This document shows, one piece after another, positions 1-9,864 of a DNA stretch of 25,434 nt. The notes under the pieces are model-generated. The model had not been told where the DNA came from. It did not search any database and was given only the letters and a program-made list of their open reading frames with translations. The stretch comes from Mesotaenium endlicherianum (Eukaryota > Streptophyta > Zygnematophyceae > Zygnematales > Mesotaeniaceae). Made by a program: the position numbers and the translations under genes. The stretch spans positions 138,385 to 163,818 of the forward strand of contig WELA01006258.1 of the NCBI GenBank assembly GCA_009602735.1, read 5' to 3'. Every line of letters begins with the position of its first letter. Position 1 is the stretch's first letter.

Positions 1-3000
1 GGGTGGAGGGGGGGGGGCAGGCACTCTAGACGGGGGGGCAGCCTGCAGAGAGAGATGAAGGCCAGCGTGCATAGATTGTGGGGAGATGTGGCAACTTGGT
101 TGCATGCTCTGGCTTGAAGTTCAATCCGTGTGAGGTACGTTTGCGCGGGGGGCGCCAGTGTATGGAAAGAGCCCTCATGGAGTACGCTGGCATCCGTGGG
201 GAGCGATGGTGGGGAGCCAGTAGCTTGTTAACTCCATATCGATGTCAATCAGTGGATCGTGACTCAAAACTCGAATGACAGCAACTCAATCAGTTGATTG
301 TAACTCGCACGGTTGCAATGGGGACCCCATGGACCTGGTTCCTGCATTTAGATGTTTGCAAGGTACACACGCCTGAGCGCGGGCGGCCGAGTGAAGAACT
401 TAAAAGCCCACGGGCCCCCAGGGACCAGCGGACTTGGCGGAGACCTCAAATCTGCTGCAAGCTGGGACTGGTTTGATGCACATGCATGCGTGCAGACCTT
501 TATTGCTAGTCTCTCTAGGAGGTTCTTGTCTGTGTGAGGGGGGTTGAGGAGTGAAGTTGACTTCGTATGTTGCCTATGGTACGTATTCCACCAACACTAG
601 GTATATCGGCTCTAATATTATTATATATTGACACTATGTATTGACTATACTGGTGCACCCAATGATTCTTCTGTTGTTATTGGTGTCTGTGCGTCCGTCT
701 TGCCTTCCTTCGAAGTGATGTGCTGTCTCACTCAAGCCACTTGACATCGAAAGATCTGAAGCTGGACATCATGGTTTGGGTCAAACTTTTGCAATTACAT
801 ATTTATGTGCAAGGCACTTAAGTGCATCATCATACTCCTACGTGGGCTTGTGATGCTACAAGCTCTGTCCTTGCATCACAGTTTACTTCCCATTGGGATC
901 AGCACTGTTGGTTCTGATTGAACTCGCTTTCTCCCTTGCTCTTGCTCCATCCGGATCAAGAAAAGGATTTTCCACACACATAAACACCAGGTTTGTCTGC
1001 ATGTTCCTTATGACGTCTAGAAGTAAACGTGAGGCGGGCGTAGCTCATATCTCACCCAAGTCAGAGTTTCTCAACGCTGCTGCAATCGCTGAACTTTAAA
1101 ATTTATCTGAAGTGCAGGATAGACCAGGTAGAGATGACCTCAGACGGAAATGGAAATGCACCTGCAGCAACAGGTGGTTGGGCCTGGCATCTTAAGTCAA
1201 CAACGAGGAGTACTAGAAAGGCCTGCAACCATCGACGGTTCTGCAGCCCCTCGATCTGGCTCCAATTTCTCATGTAGAGGAATGCTGAGCTCCTACCATA
1301 ACGAGACCCGTTACTGTGCATTTCATCATTTCTTGGAGTACAAACAGACCACGCCAGACTGTGAGTGATGTATACTTGAGTAAATGCAGCCAAAACCACG
1401 ATGATTGCGAAGAAATGGTATAGTACTGTTGTGTAATTTGATGCGCCCTATTCAGCTGAGATACGTCAGCTACGAGAAGCCTTTTCAACGGACGTGCTCG
1501 CCCATATCTGCCCATTTAGGTCTTAGTCTGCTTGCACTGCGAGGTCCTTTACAGTCGGGGCTGTCGAAGAGTTCGAAGAGTTCGAAGAGTGCAATTCCGG
1601 CCATGACTTGTCCTTGTGCACTATGATCCGCTGTCTGCTTGGTACATGCAGGGGAGCATGTAGAGAAGCTATACGAGGTTGTGAAGTCTTCGTGAAGTCC
1701 AAGTCCAGGCGGGTCGCTCTCTGCCACTCTCTGCGGACTCTTGAGGTGTCTAGAGGACTACTACAGGAGTATCCTTCTGCTTCGCCAGTTACGCCCTCAT
1801 GCTGGCGTTTCATATTCTGGCGCAATGTCTTGCTGGATAGGAATAGAGACATGACGGAGCCAGACTAGGCCACACTGAGCCAAGCATGGGGCCAAAAAGG
1901 CGCTGAAAAAGGCTCGCGCGTGACGGGCATCTGTAGCCTCTTGTATTGGCCCAGCTTGGGCCGAACCAGGCCGAACATGGCTCCTGGCTGCTGTGCGTAT
2001 CAGTGCGTACAGCAGGAGTCGATTAATGTGCATATATGTGTATGTGGAGGCTGGGCTTTGTCATTATTCTTTGAGTCTTTCACTGGCGACAAATAGGGCC
2101 AATTGGGGCCCAGTTATGGGGCAATGCATGGGCACTTGCTTTTTGGAAAAGCGCTGTAGAGAGATTCTTTCGTAATTCGCATTTGCTTGTCGAGGAAGCA
2201 TGTACTGCAGAACCTTAGGAAGTTGACATAGACTTCGTTTTGCAAGCTCACTAGTTCCAAATATATACAACCGTCTTCTTGAATCCAAATATTTCCACGG
2301 AGACCTTGCATTTTTTTTGCACGCCCAATCATTTGAAAAGTTGAAGATATCATTAGTCTGCAAGCACCGTACATGGGCCATGCAGATCTTTGTCGGTTTC
2401 TCAATAAGTTTCTTTTCCTGTACCTTGAAGGCGAAGGCAATGAACGCCAAGGCAAAGGCAAGGAACGTCAGGGCGAGGTGTTTTGTACACAATGTATATG
2501 CGTATCATAGAAAGTGGTTTGCATCCTGTTGATAGAGGTGAGTAGCCGTATGCTAATAAGTAGAAAACTGAAAGGTTCCACGGAGATGTCTACGATGACT
2601 TCTTTTAAAGAAAATGGAAATATTTGCTTCCAAAGAATAACTGGGATGTCATCCAAGACAAGCCACCACACGTTTCAACCGAAGTAAGCTCAACAACTTG
2701 CAATAGGGACATCCGCCTTTAAATGTTCGCAAATATGACGGAGATTCAGACAAGCCACGGCAGTATGTAATTTGCAGCAGCATCTTCTTGTCGCTAAAGT
2801 GTAACAGGACCAATATGGCTCCTGGCCGCAAACATGCCTTCCTTGAACTTCAATGATGCAGCCAAAATGATGAGAAACAAAAACCTTCTTCAAACAGCCC
2901 TGAGGCAATTAGCACCGCTTTGAAAGAGCAACCATGTATCTCAAACTAATACCTACCCAACAACAATAAGACATTTGCATCCTTCCAACATAAAATTTCA

Positions 3001-3129
3001 CTCTCTCTATTCCTCCTTCCTTTTGTCCACGTCAGATTGTGGAAGTTCAGAGTATTAATATGCCCTTCAAGGTGCAACCGTACTTGATTAATTCATTAAC
3101 AGTGGATGCATACATGCAGATTGGTGGAT
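1..3129. other. Intergenic region, no gene recognised
   Basis: I see no convincing coding exon, RNA gene or known mobile element in these 3.1 kb. The first 50 bases hold runs of G (about 10 and 7). A 9-bp unit (gttcgaaga) is repeated about three times near 1566-1590. Short open frames occur on both strands, the longest about 142 codons on the minus strand (2064-2492), but none resembles a protein I know. The last stretch before 3130 probably contains the 3' UTR of the cyclophilin gene on the minus strand; no clear AATAAA-type poly(A) signal is visible. Confidence 0.6.
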
Positions 3130-6100
3130 CTAGAGGGGCAGCTCGCCGCTGTCTGCAATGGTGATGGTCCCCTTGGGCTTGCCGCTCTGGGTGCCCTCGC
3201 CCTCCACCTTGTAAACCACGTCCATACCGGATATGACCTTGCCAAACACGACGTGGCGGCCATCCAGCCTGTAGCCATCACACAGCACAAGCAACACCAT
3301 GTTTTATTACGACCTTAACCAACGGGTGGTCAAACGAGATTCGGATACACAATCCACTATACCCCATGCTTCCCATGCGTCCCATCTCTTCCAAACACCA
3401 ACTGGGTGCTCCTGCTGACCGAGGCCCTGCGAGAGAAAAAGCTTCTACCGCGCAAGCACTAGACATCACATATAGCATCCGCTGCACACCCTAGTGTCAT
3501 GCAACCATGTACGTAGCACACCGTAGCGTCATGCAGTCGTGTACGCATACATGGTGCAGAGACACACAACGCCAAACCCTTCGCCAAAACCTCTTCGCCC
3601 CAACCACAACGCCCCCCCTCCTTGGCAGTCAGCCAGGAGACGACCTCTACGACAACCATAACAGCACCACAGAGCTCTCCTCTGCCATCTCGAAGTGGCT
3701 CCTGCAGAAGGCTTGGGCTGCTGATGGACTTCCGCCAATCCACCAGAGCCACGAGAGGCAGTAACGGGAGAGCAGTGGGGGTGAGAGAGGGTCTGGCAGA
3801 GGTACCAGCTGGTGGCGATGGTGCAGATGAAGAACTGAGAGCCGTTGGTGTTGGGGCCAGCGTTGGCCATGCTCAGGATACCTGCTCAAGGATATGCAAT
3901 TCGTTAAGATACATAAACCCTGACGTCAAGGACAAAATGTGGTCACCTCACCGAGCCAGATGACGCCACATTACGACCAGAGTCTTAGCTCCTCCACGAC
4001 ACGCGAATTCTAAAGCCAATATCAAGAAGAATTATGCAGATAACCTTAAACTACTATGAGGGCACAACCCACCTCTCAGTCCCCCCGGACCCTCCTGCCC
4101 CTTTCTCCAGCTACCCTCGTAGATAGACGAGGGTGGTGGTGAAGGATCAGCTCTCCCCTATGACAGGAATGTTGGCCTCTTAAAATGACATCATCCTGTA
4201 GCTCGCTATTCACCATTAGGATGTCATAAGAGCAGGTGCGCCTCTTTTCTTTCAGCTTAACTAAAGATCAGGGCTATCTACCGAGTCCTTCATAGAGCCA
4301 GCAAGTTCATCCAGATTTCTGCATTTTGCCAAGCGATCTTTTGTCTAACCCATGCCCATGCCATGAGGACACCCGTGGCTCTCCTATGGCCATAGAGTGA
4401 AACCTGGGCCATAACATCAGCCCTCTAAGTCTAGACTCGGTCCAACCTGATGCTTGTGGACACCCTCTAAAGCAAACAGCAGGCACAGCATTAGACCTTC
4501 AAGACCACCGAAAAAGCCTGCGCTCCTCTCCAGAATCACCCTTCCAGAATCTTATAAGCATGTAGAAGGACAAGAACAGTGCCCAAAGCCCCCCCTGCTT
4601 AATTTTAGCTGTGCGCAAGGTGTAGCTTCCTTCGTTTCCACGATACATACTGTCGTTAGTCTCAAGCGTTGAAGCCCGCCATGCTAAATACCACTGCAAG
4701 AACTCTCAGCTTGAGCCAGCTCCATCTCTACCTCGCCAGCTTGCAGCCTTCATGACCTTTCCCATAGGAAATTTGAGTGGCATAAGAAAGACTTGCAGTC
4801 ACTTGATGTTGGTCCAGAAAGGGCATTATTGTGTGACAAACGAGCTGCATACAGAAGCAAATATATGCTCGTAAGGCGGAATGAGGGAGGAGAATTGGTC
4901 TTTACCAGGGGCAGTGTGCTTGAGCTTGAAGTTCTCGTCGGCAAACTTGGTGCCATAAATAGACTCCCCTCCCATGCCATTGCCCAAAGTGAAGTCTCCG
5001 CCCTGCACACAATGAAGATTCAAGTTCCAGCATCCCACAACTTTATATCTGTACTAGTCATCCCTCATATTTTGTGTACTTCCTGTGTACTTCCTGTGTA
5101 CTTCCTATACACATAACACATTAAATTTATTACCATCAATACCCTTCTAGTAGTACCCCATGTTCGACGCACAAGATATATCAGTGAAATGCCCTCCCTT
5201 CTTCAAAGTAACAGAACATATGCCAGCTGTACGCACCTGAATCATGAACTGGGGAATGATCCGATGGAATGACGAGCCCTTGAAGTGAAGAGGCTTGCCG
5301 CTGGAACCTGTCCCTTTCTCACCTGCACATCAGAATGTCCCAATGTGAACCCAAAAAGCCCCAAAGCTCAGCTCGATACAAAATGCTGCACAATCCTCAG
5401 GCTGCTTGTCTAACATATACTGATGGTACAGGAGCATGACGAAAGCCCTTCAAAATTCTTTCGTATTGGATAGCATGCAGTGGACATATATGAAGTGGCA
5501 CTGACATATGTTTAATTTATGTTCAGAATCTCACCTGTGCAAAGTGCACGGAAATTTTCTGCAGGTCAACAAACACCAAGCCAACAATGAGCACGGTAAG
5601 ACATCACACCTGGCTCACTGATAATTAAAGGTGTCATGCAAGAAGAATTGACAACCCTATGCAATGCCAAGCTTGCCTGCACAGTTCTCAACAGCAGCCA
5701 TTATAATACATATTGCTGGGCTCTCACTATCCTGCACAGATGTTAGACAAGAGCAGATGGAACATAGCACTTCTACCACTCAGTGGCTGAAGCTGATGGT
5801 TGAAAAGAGGCAGTACATACCTACTGTCTTTGGTACTGCGTTACCGTATAGTCCCATTACCACCCTCCCTGCCATCAAAAAAGAGAACACAGCACTCACA
5901 GTGTCACACATTTTCAGCAACGTAAGCACAAAATCATATTAGGGACATTCAATGTGACATATTATTAAGCGTAGTGCAGTCTCTTCTTACCTGCTTTTTG
6001 GCCATCAATTTCGATATCAAAAAACACTTTGTGAGTAACTTCCTCCAAATTTCCAGCCTTCGCCTGCATCATCATATCGGCCATAAGAAGTGAGTGCATA

Positions 6101-6353
6101 AGGTCTCTATATCCGTAACCTCTCCTTGGGCACCTAAATAAATTAGAGGTCGTCAACAGGTCAATACAAGCTCCAAAAATATGTCAGTATCAGGCGGATG
6201 GTTTAGTAAAGAAGGTGTATCCAGTATAGAGTAATCGGGAATTACAAAAAGCGTCTTCAAGGAAGGCAGGCTCACCTCGAGGCCAACGACAAAGGCGCCA
6301 ACAATGCACAGCACCACAGATATGTACACTGCGGACATGTACTTGGCAGCCAT
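3130..6353 (-). CDS. Secretory/ER-type cyclophilin (peptidyl-prolyl cis-trans isomerase), 8 exons
   Basis: Cyclophilins catalyse cis-trans isomerisation of Xaa-Pro bonds during protein folding. I built the coding exons by eye on the minus strand: 6353-6276, 6063-5991, 5868-5821, 5558-5535, 5322-5237, 5002-4906, 3881-3806, 3268-3130. Every intron is GT-AG, phases agree, and the total is 621 nt (206 aa plus TAG). Residues 1-26 are a hydrophobic leader ([16 protein letters not shown]), as in plant secretory-pathway cyclophilins. The domain starts at [14 protein letters not shown]. Catalytic and ligand-binding residues corresponding to CypA R55, F60, M61, Q63 ([15 protein letters not shown]), A101, N102, Q111, F113 ([14 protein letters not shown]), W121, L122 and H126 ([10 protein letters not shown]) are all present. 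It ends ADSGELPL, with no KDEL-type retention signal. The exon encoding ENFRALCTG is only 24 nt. No frameshift or stop is seen, so it is probably functional. The frame is open upstream to another ATG at 6563, but the leader pattern favours 6353. Confidence 0.95.
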
Positions 6354-7128
6354 AGCTGGAACGAGTCGAAGTGCAACTAATACTAAATAAGGCAGGACGT
6401 GGTAATTCCAGATCGAGACATGAACGTCCCACCACCTGAGTTTATGAAGGCAACAAAATTGACCTTGGGCCAGCGCGATCAAGCGCGACGGTTCTTCAAT
6501 TCCAGCACCAGCTGAGTTCAGTTGGGTCAAAGTTCCCAGATGTTCCCACACCGCCTCATTCAATCAGCTTGCAGGCGATCGGGGGACCAAGGTGCACATT
6601 TGTATTGAGATATGTGCAAAAATTATGCAAAAAAACATAATATAAATGCAATATTCTAATTCGTATGCGTATAAGGGAAAATCCATGTCGATCGAGTTGG
6701 GATAATAGTACTCAAAAAAAAGTAAACGTACTCCTAAGTTAAACAAAATATGTAGATCTAAGTCAAATTAACTTACCTGCAGATGTTGCTATGTACCCGG
6801 AAACCTTAAATGGAAACTAAAGTCCGGAAATCAATGGGAAAATATTAAAAGTCCGGAAAATTTTATAACCCCCATAATTATTTACAATGTCACCTTAAAA
6901 TATATAGTGGTAATATAGCATCGTATTGCATAGTACGGCACCATGCACACAAGAACGAGTGGGGGTTTTCTATTGGTTAATTTGGCAACTTGTTGCTGGC
7001 TTTCTCTATTGCCGCCAACTTGGCAGCTAGTCGCGATGCATCACTTGTCTCGTGTGTGCATTGTGGCTTCTTTGAAAGATTTTTCTCAATACCATTTTAT
7101 ATCTTCAGAAACATTATGCCACGTGTCA
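6354..7128. other. Upstream region of the cyclophilin gene and intergenic spacer
   Basis: This AT-rich stretch separates the divergently oriented cyclophilin gene (minus) and tRNA gene (plus). The 5' UTR and promoter of the cyclophilin should lie in its left part. On the minus strand a weak TATA-like run (tttatatta) occurs near 6640-6650, too poor to call a promoter. A short motif, aaagtccggaaa, occurs twice (near 6819 and 6850). Nothing else is recognised. Confidence 0.4.
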
Positions 7129-7201
7129 GGGGATGTAGCACAGATGGTAGAGCGCTCACTTAGCATGCGAGAGGTACGGGGATCGATACCCCGCATCTCC
7201 A
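7129..7201 (+). tRNA. tRNA-Ala (AGC), with two stem mismatches
   Basis: The 73-nt sequence folds as a full cloverleaf: 7-bp acceptor (GGGGATG/CATCTCC), 4-bp D stem, 5-bp anticodon stem, 5-bp T stem (CGGGG/CCCCG) and discriminator A at 7201. The anticodon AGC is at 7162-7164. The G3:U70 wobble pair (7131/7198), the identity element read by alanyl-tRNA synthetase, is kept. Compared with my memory of plant tRNA-Ala(AGC) there are two differences: A at 7140, giving an A-A mismatch in the D stem, and A at 7158, giving an A-C mismatch in the anticodon stem. There is no intron and no encoded CCA. It may be a weakened or degenerating gene copy. Confidence 0.9.
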
Positions 7202-7225
7202 CTATGAGCGATAAACTTCCAGCGC

Positions 7226-7229
7226 TTTT
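7226..7229 (+). terminator. RNA polymerase III terminator (TTTT)
   Basis: This run of four T's lies 25 nt past the tRNA 3' end, the usual place for pol III termination. It sits in the loop of a perfect 7-bp inverted repeat (CTTCCAG 7216-7222 / CTGGAAG 7232-7238). Confidence 0.5.
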
Positions 7230-7521
7230 ATCTGGAAGCAGGAAGAATCAAAGTAAAAACAATTCCGAAGTTTTGCACGCATGATACAGTGACTATGTGG
7301 GTCCCCCGGAATTGGTAGGAACTCTTCTATTCGCAGCAGTATCATGTCTTATTGATCAACACCAATTACATCACATATATCATGTGGAAAAGTTGAAGAC
7401 GTGCATTACTACGTGGCATGGTCTATAGTATGCCCCACATATTAAAGTGATAATTGTACATCAAAGTTGGGCTGGCTTGAAACATCGTGACCAGGCCCAG
7501 GATTCGAGATAAATTTTATGT

Positions 7522-7526
7522 TATTT
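7522..7526. repeat. Target-site duplication TATTT, left copy, of the solo LTR
   Basis: TATTT directly precedes the LTR start (TGTAGTGA), and TATTT at 8030-8034 directly follows its end (TCACTACA). A perfect 5-bp duplication is the normal footprint of Ty3/gypsy integration. Confidence 0.85.
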
Positions 7527-8029
7527 TGTAGTGATTTGAGTTATTATATATTAGTATGCATATATTTTAATGTTTTCAAATATATTTGGAGTGGTATTGT
7601 GTGGAGTCAAGTGTGAATGGGTACTCTAGTAACTTGGTTCATGTCCTTTGAACCTTCCAAGGCATTTTCGAAGTTAGAGGAAAGACCTAGAAGAACTCCA
7701 TGTGGCAAAAGTCAGATGTGCCATTTTTAGGTCAAAAGGACATGTGTACATTATTCTAGAAAGAGGTGGCAAGTTTTGGGATGTGTTGGGTGCCAACACA
7801 TCAACATACACCTTCCTAGAAATTACTTATGTAGCAAGTATATAAACAAGAGCTAGAACATAGAAAGACATTCCAGAATCACTCTTGTACTTGCCAAAAT
7901 CCAGAAATATATTAACTTTCAAGAAGCCATCTCTCTATCAAGAAGCTACCACTTGTGTTCAAAGATCCTTGTCTTGAATAGATAAAATATTCTATTTCAC
8001 TAAGTACTTTATCTATCTGTTTCACTACA
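7527..8029 (+). mobile_element. Solo LTR of family B (503 bp)
   Basis: It begins TGTAGTGATTTGAG and ends CTGTTTCACTACA, so TG...CA with 8-bp terminal inverted repeats. It is the same sequence, in opposite orientation, as the LTRs at 8394-8889 and 20726-21228, with roughly 25-30 mismatches to the latter by eye. A TATA box (TATATAAA) is at 7839-7846. No primer-binding site follows and no internal sequence is attached. Perfect TATTT copies flank it, so it is a solo LTR left by LTR-LTR recombination rather than a fragment of the neighbouring full element. Confidence 0.9.
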
Positions 8030-8034
8030 TATTT
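8030..8034. repeat. Target-site duplication TATTT, right copy, of the solo LTR
   Basis: It matches 7522-7526 exactly and abuts the LTR end. Confidence 0.85.
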
Positions 8035-8388
8035 GCTTTTTTGGATGTTTTGAAATCATGAAAAATCTTAGATTATGTCGAAAAAAATCATAGTCATTGG
8101 GAGCGGATGTCGCGTAAAATCCCAAAATTTACTATTTTCCTTTAAAAATTGTCGAGGGATGTTATAACGCAATTAAAAATTTCCTACCAAATTTTGATTG
8201 ATGTTCTCGAAACCTTGACCATCGTCGTGAGCAGGCCACAGAGTGTTTTGTAAATTTTCTGAAATCCGCGACTTTTGTTGAATCCGGGGGCCTGATCGTG
8301 ACCTCCTATTTCTCATGATATTTGACATGTCAACACAATAAAGACCACCTCTACAACAAAAGCTGATGTGTGTGTCTACGAGTTGTGT
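8035..8388. other. Spacer between the solo LTR and element B
   Basis: About 350 bp with no open frame of note, no RNA gene and no recognised repeat. It separates two family-B LTRs in opposite orientation, so it would be the loop of a very large stem-loop. Confidence 0.5.
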
Positions 8389-8393
8389 ACGAG
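8389..8393. repeat. Probable target-site duplication of element B (ACGAG)
   Basis: ACGAG abuts the left LTR end of element B; ACGTG (21229-21233) abuts the right end. They differ at one of five bases, as expected for an older insertion with one later mutation. Confidence 0.6.
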
Positions 8394-8889
8394 TGTAGTG
8401 AAACAGATAGATGAAGTACTTAGTGAAATATAATACTTTATCTATTCAAGACAAGGATCTTTGAACACAACTGGTAGCTTCTTGAAAGAGAGATGGCTTC
8501 TTGAAAGTTAATATATTTTTGAATTTTGGCAAGTACAAAAGTGATTCTTCCATGTTTTTCTATGTTCTAGCTCTTGCTTATATACTTGCTACATAAGTAA
8601 TTTCTAAGAAGATGCATGTGTTGGCACCCAACACATCCCAAAACTTGCCACCTCTTTCTAGAATAATGTACACATGTCATTTTGACCTAAAAACGGCACA
8701 TTTGACTTTTGCCACGTGGAGTTCTTCTAGGTTTTTCCTCTAACTTCGAAAATGCCTTAGAAGGTTCAAAGGACATGAACCAAGTCACTAGAGTACCTAT
8801 TCACACTTGAATCCACACAATACTACTCCAAATATATTTGAAAACATTAAATATATGCAAACTAATATATAAAAACTCAAATCACTACA
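8394..8889 (-). repeat. 3' LTR of element B (496 bp)
   Basis: On the plus strand it reads TGTAGTGAAACAG...TCACTACA. It aligns end to end with 20726-21228, with 16 substitutions, a 6-bp deletion near 8611 and a 1-bp indel. It directly follows the polypurine tract on the minus strand, which marks it as the 3' copy. Confidence 0.93.
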
Positions 8890-8902
8890 TCACCCCCCCG
8901 CC
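8890..8902 (-). other. Polypurine tract of element B
   Basis: On the minus strand it reads GGCGGGGGGGTGA and directly abuts the start of the 3' LTR (TGTAGTGA). This is where second-strand cDNA synthesis is primed in LTR retrotransposons. Confidence 0.85.
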
Positions 8903-8926
8903 AGAAAAAGCGACGTCTCGGCGCGT

Positions 8927-9055
8927 CAAGTCAAATCTTACACATGTGGAGCAGACTAGTCAACAGCTTCAAGTCAGATGCCACACATGTGAAGAGGATT
9001 AGTCCAAGGCGCCAAGTCAGGTGCTACACATGTGAGGTAGACTAGGCAAGGTCGT
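8927..9055. repeat. Three tandem 43-bp repeats in the 3' untranslated part of element B
   Basis: Copies start at 8927, 8970 and 9013, each with CAAGTCA, and repeat at exactly 43 bp. Each contains the palindrome CACATGTG (8941, 8984, 9027) followed by a partly conserved GA(C/T)TAG. The copies are diverged from one another, so the array is old or is kept only at its core. Confidence 0.85.
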
Positions 9056-9068
9056 GGGTGGTGTGACC

Positions 9069-9073
9069 TTATT
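9069..9073. repeat. Target-site duplication TTATT, left copy, of element A
   Basis: TTATT directly precedes the 5' LTR of A, and 15260-15264 (TTATT) directly follows its 3' LTR. The match is perfect. The flanking DNA on both sides is family-B 3' untranslated sequence. Confidence 0.92.
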
Positions 9074-9827
9074 TGTAAGGTCATAGGTTTATAAAGTGCA
9101 TTTTTGAGTTTCATGAAAGTATGTTTTGATTGTATATTAGTGTAGAGTGCATTTTTGTGGTCATTTTGATATAATGTTCATCGAATTTGGTCAAGTATTG
9201 AGAGAGATATGGATTTCCGAAGTTTAATTTGTTTTGAGGTCGGTTGACGACTGTCCTTAATTCGCGGTGAGCGCGACCGTCGGATTGACCGACAGCGTCG
9301 AGCGATCTGGCCCGTTAGTGTGAACTCGAACCTTCACNAACCGTCACGTAAGTTCGGCTGACGCGGAGTGCCGACTAGGTCGATTTACCTAGAAGTTTCG
9401 GTTTAGCCTAGCGCGTCTAAGATAGAATATTCTAGTAATGTCGATGCATGTATGTGGACGTCAATTCGGCCCGACACGTCAGATTAGACTGATCTGGCTT
9501 ACTCACGAATATTCTGGAAGGGACGATTTGACGAACACTTAGGAAAATCCGTAGCTTCCTCCTAGGGAGGAGAACTTAGGCAGAAAATTATAAATAGGCA
9601 TAACTTCTTTGTTTCTTATCAGTTTTCACTTCTGTAAATTTCTACGGGTTTGTAATGACAAGGCCATTCATCCTACATCATTTGTGAGCAGTTTCTTGCT
9701 ACTCAAAATATTGAGTATTTTTCCTAAGCTTTGTTAATGATATGCCGCTGCACTCTCTAGTATAATGGCAACTAGTTCCTTTCCTCGTGAGTCACTACGC
9801 TTCCACTAGGGCACTTTGCCCCTTTCA
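9074..9827 (+). repeat. 5' LTR of element A (754 bp)
   Basis: It starts TGTAAGGTC and ends CCCCTTTCA (TG...CA). It aligns end to end with 14482-15259. Compared with that copy it has an extra 10 bp (9338-9347, including an N at 9338). It is followed two bases later by the primer-binding site, which marks it as the 5' LTR. Confidence 0.95.
9589..9596 (+). promoter_or_regulatory. TATA box in the 5' LTR of element A
   Basis: TATAAATA, located about 240 bp before the LTR end. The same sequence is in the 3' LTR near 14987-14994. Transcription of the element would start some 25-35 bases downstream, defining the U3/R border. Confidence 0.7.
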
Positions 9828-9829
9828 TC

Positions 9830-9841
9830 TGGTATCGGAGC
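9830..9841 (+). other. Primer-binding site of element A (initiator Met tRNA type)
   Basis: TGGTATCGGAGC begins two bases after the LTR end. It is complementary to the 3' end of plant initiator tRNA-Met (TGGTATCAGAGC is the perfect complement), with one G-U-compatible change. Minus-strand cDNA synthesis would be primed here. Confidence 0.88.
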
Positions 9842-9864
9842 TGGGGTAGTTTGCATATTATATT

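Noticed and set aside
2064..2492. A 142-codon minus-strand frame with a hydrophobic stretch (LTFLAFALAFIAFAF)
   Set aside because: The hydrophobic stretch comes from a short repetitive ggcaaaggcaa-type run. Nothing else resembles a known family and there is no supporting context; a membrane-protein exon ending at AAG/GTACAG is possible but not supportable.
6943..7284. A 113-codon plus-strand frame across the tRNA gene
   Set aside because: It runs straight through the tRNA, and the protein has no recognisable features.
7527..8889. An inverted-repeat DNA transposon
   Set aside because: The arms are LTRs of family B: each has its own TG...CA ends, and the left one its own perfect TATTT duplication, so they are two independent insertions.
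8927..9055. CRISPR-like array
   Set aside because: There are only three diverged, directly abutting 43-bp copies inside a eukaryotic retrotransposon; there are no spacers between conserved repeats.
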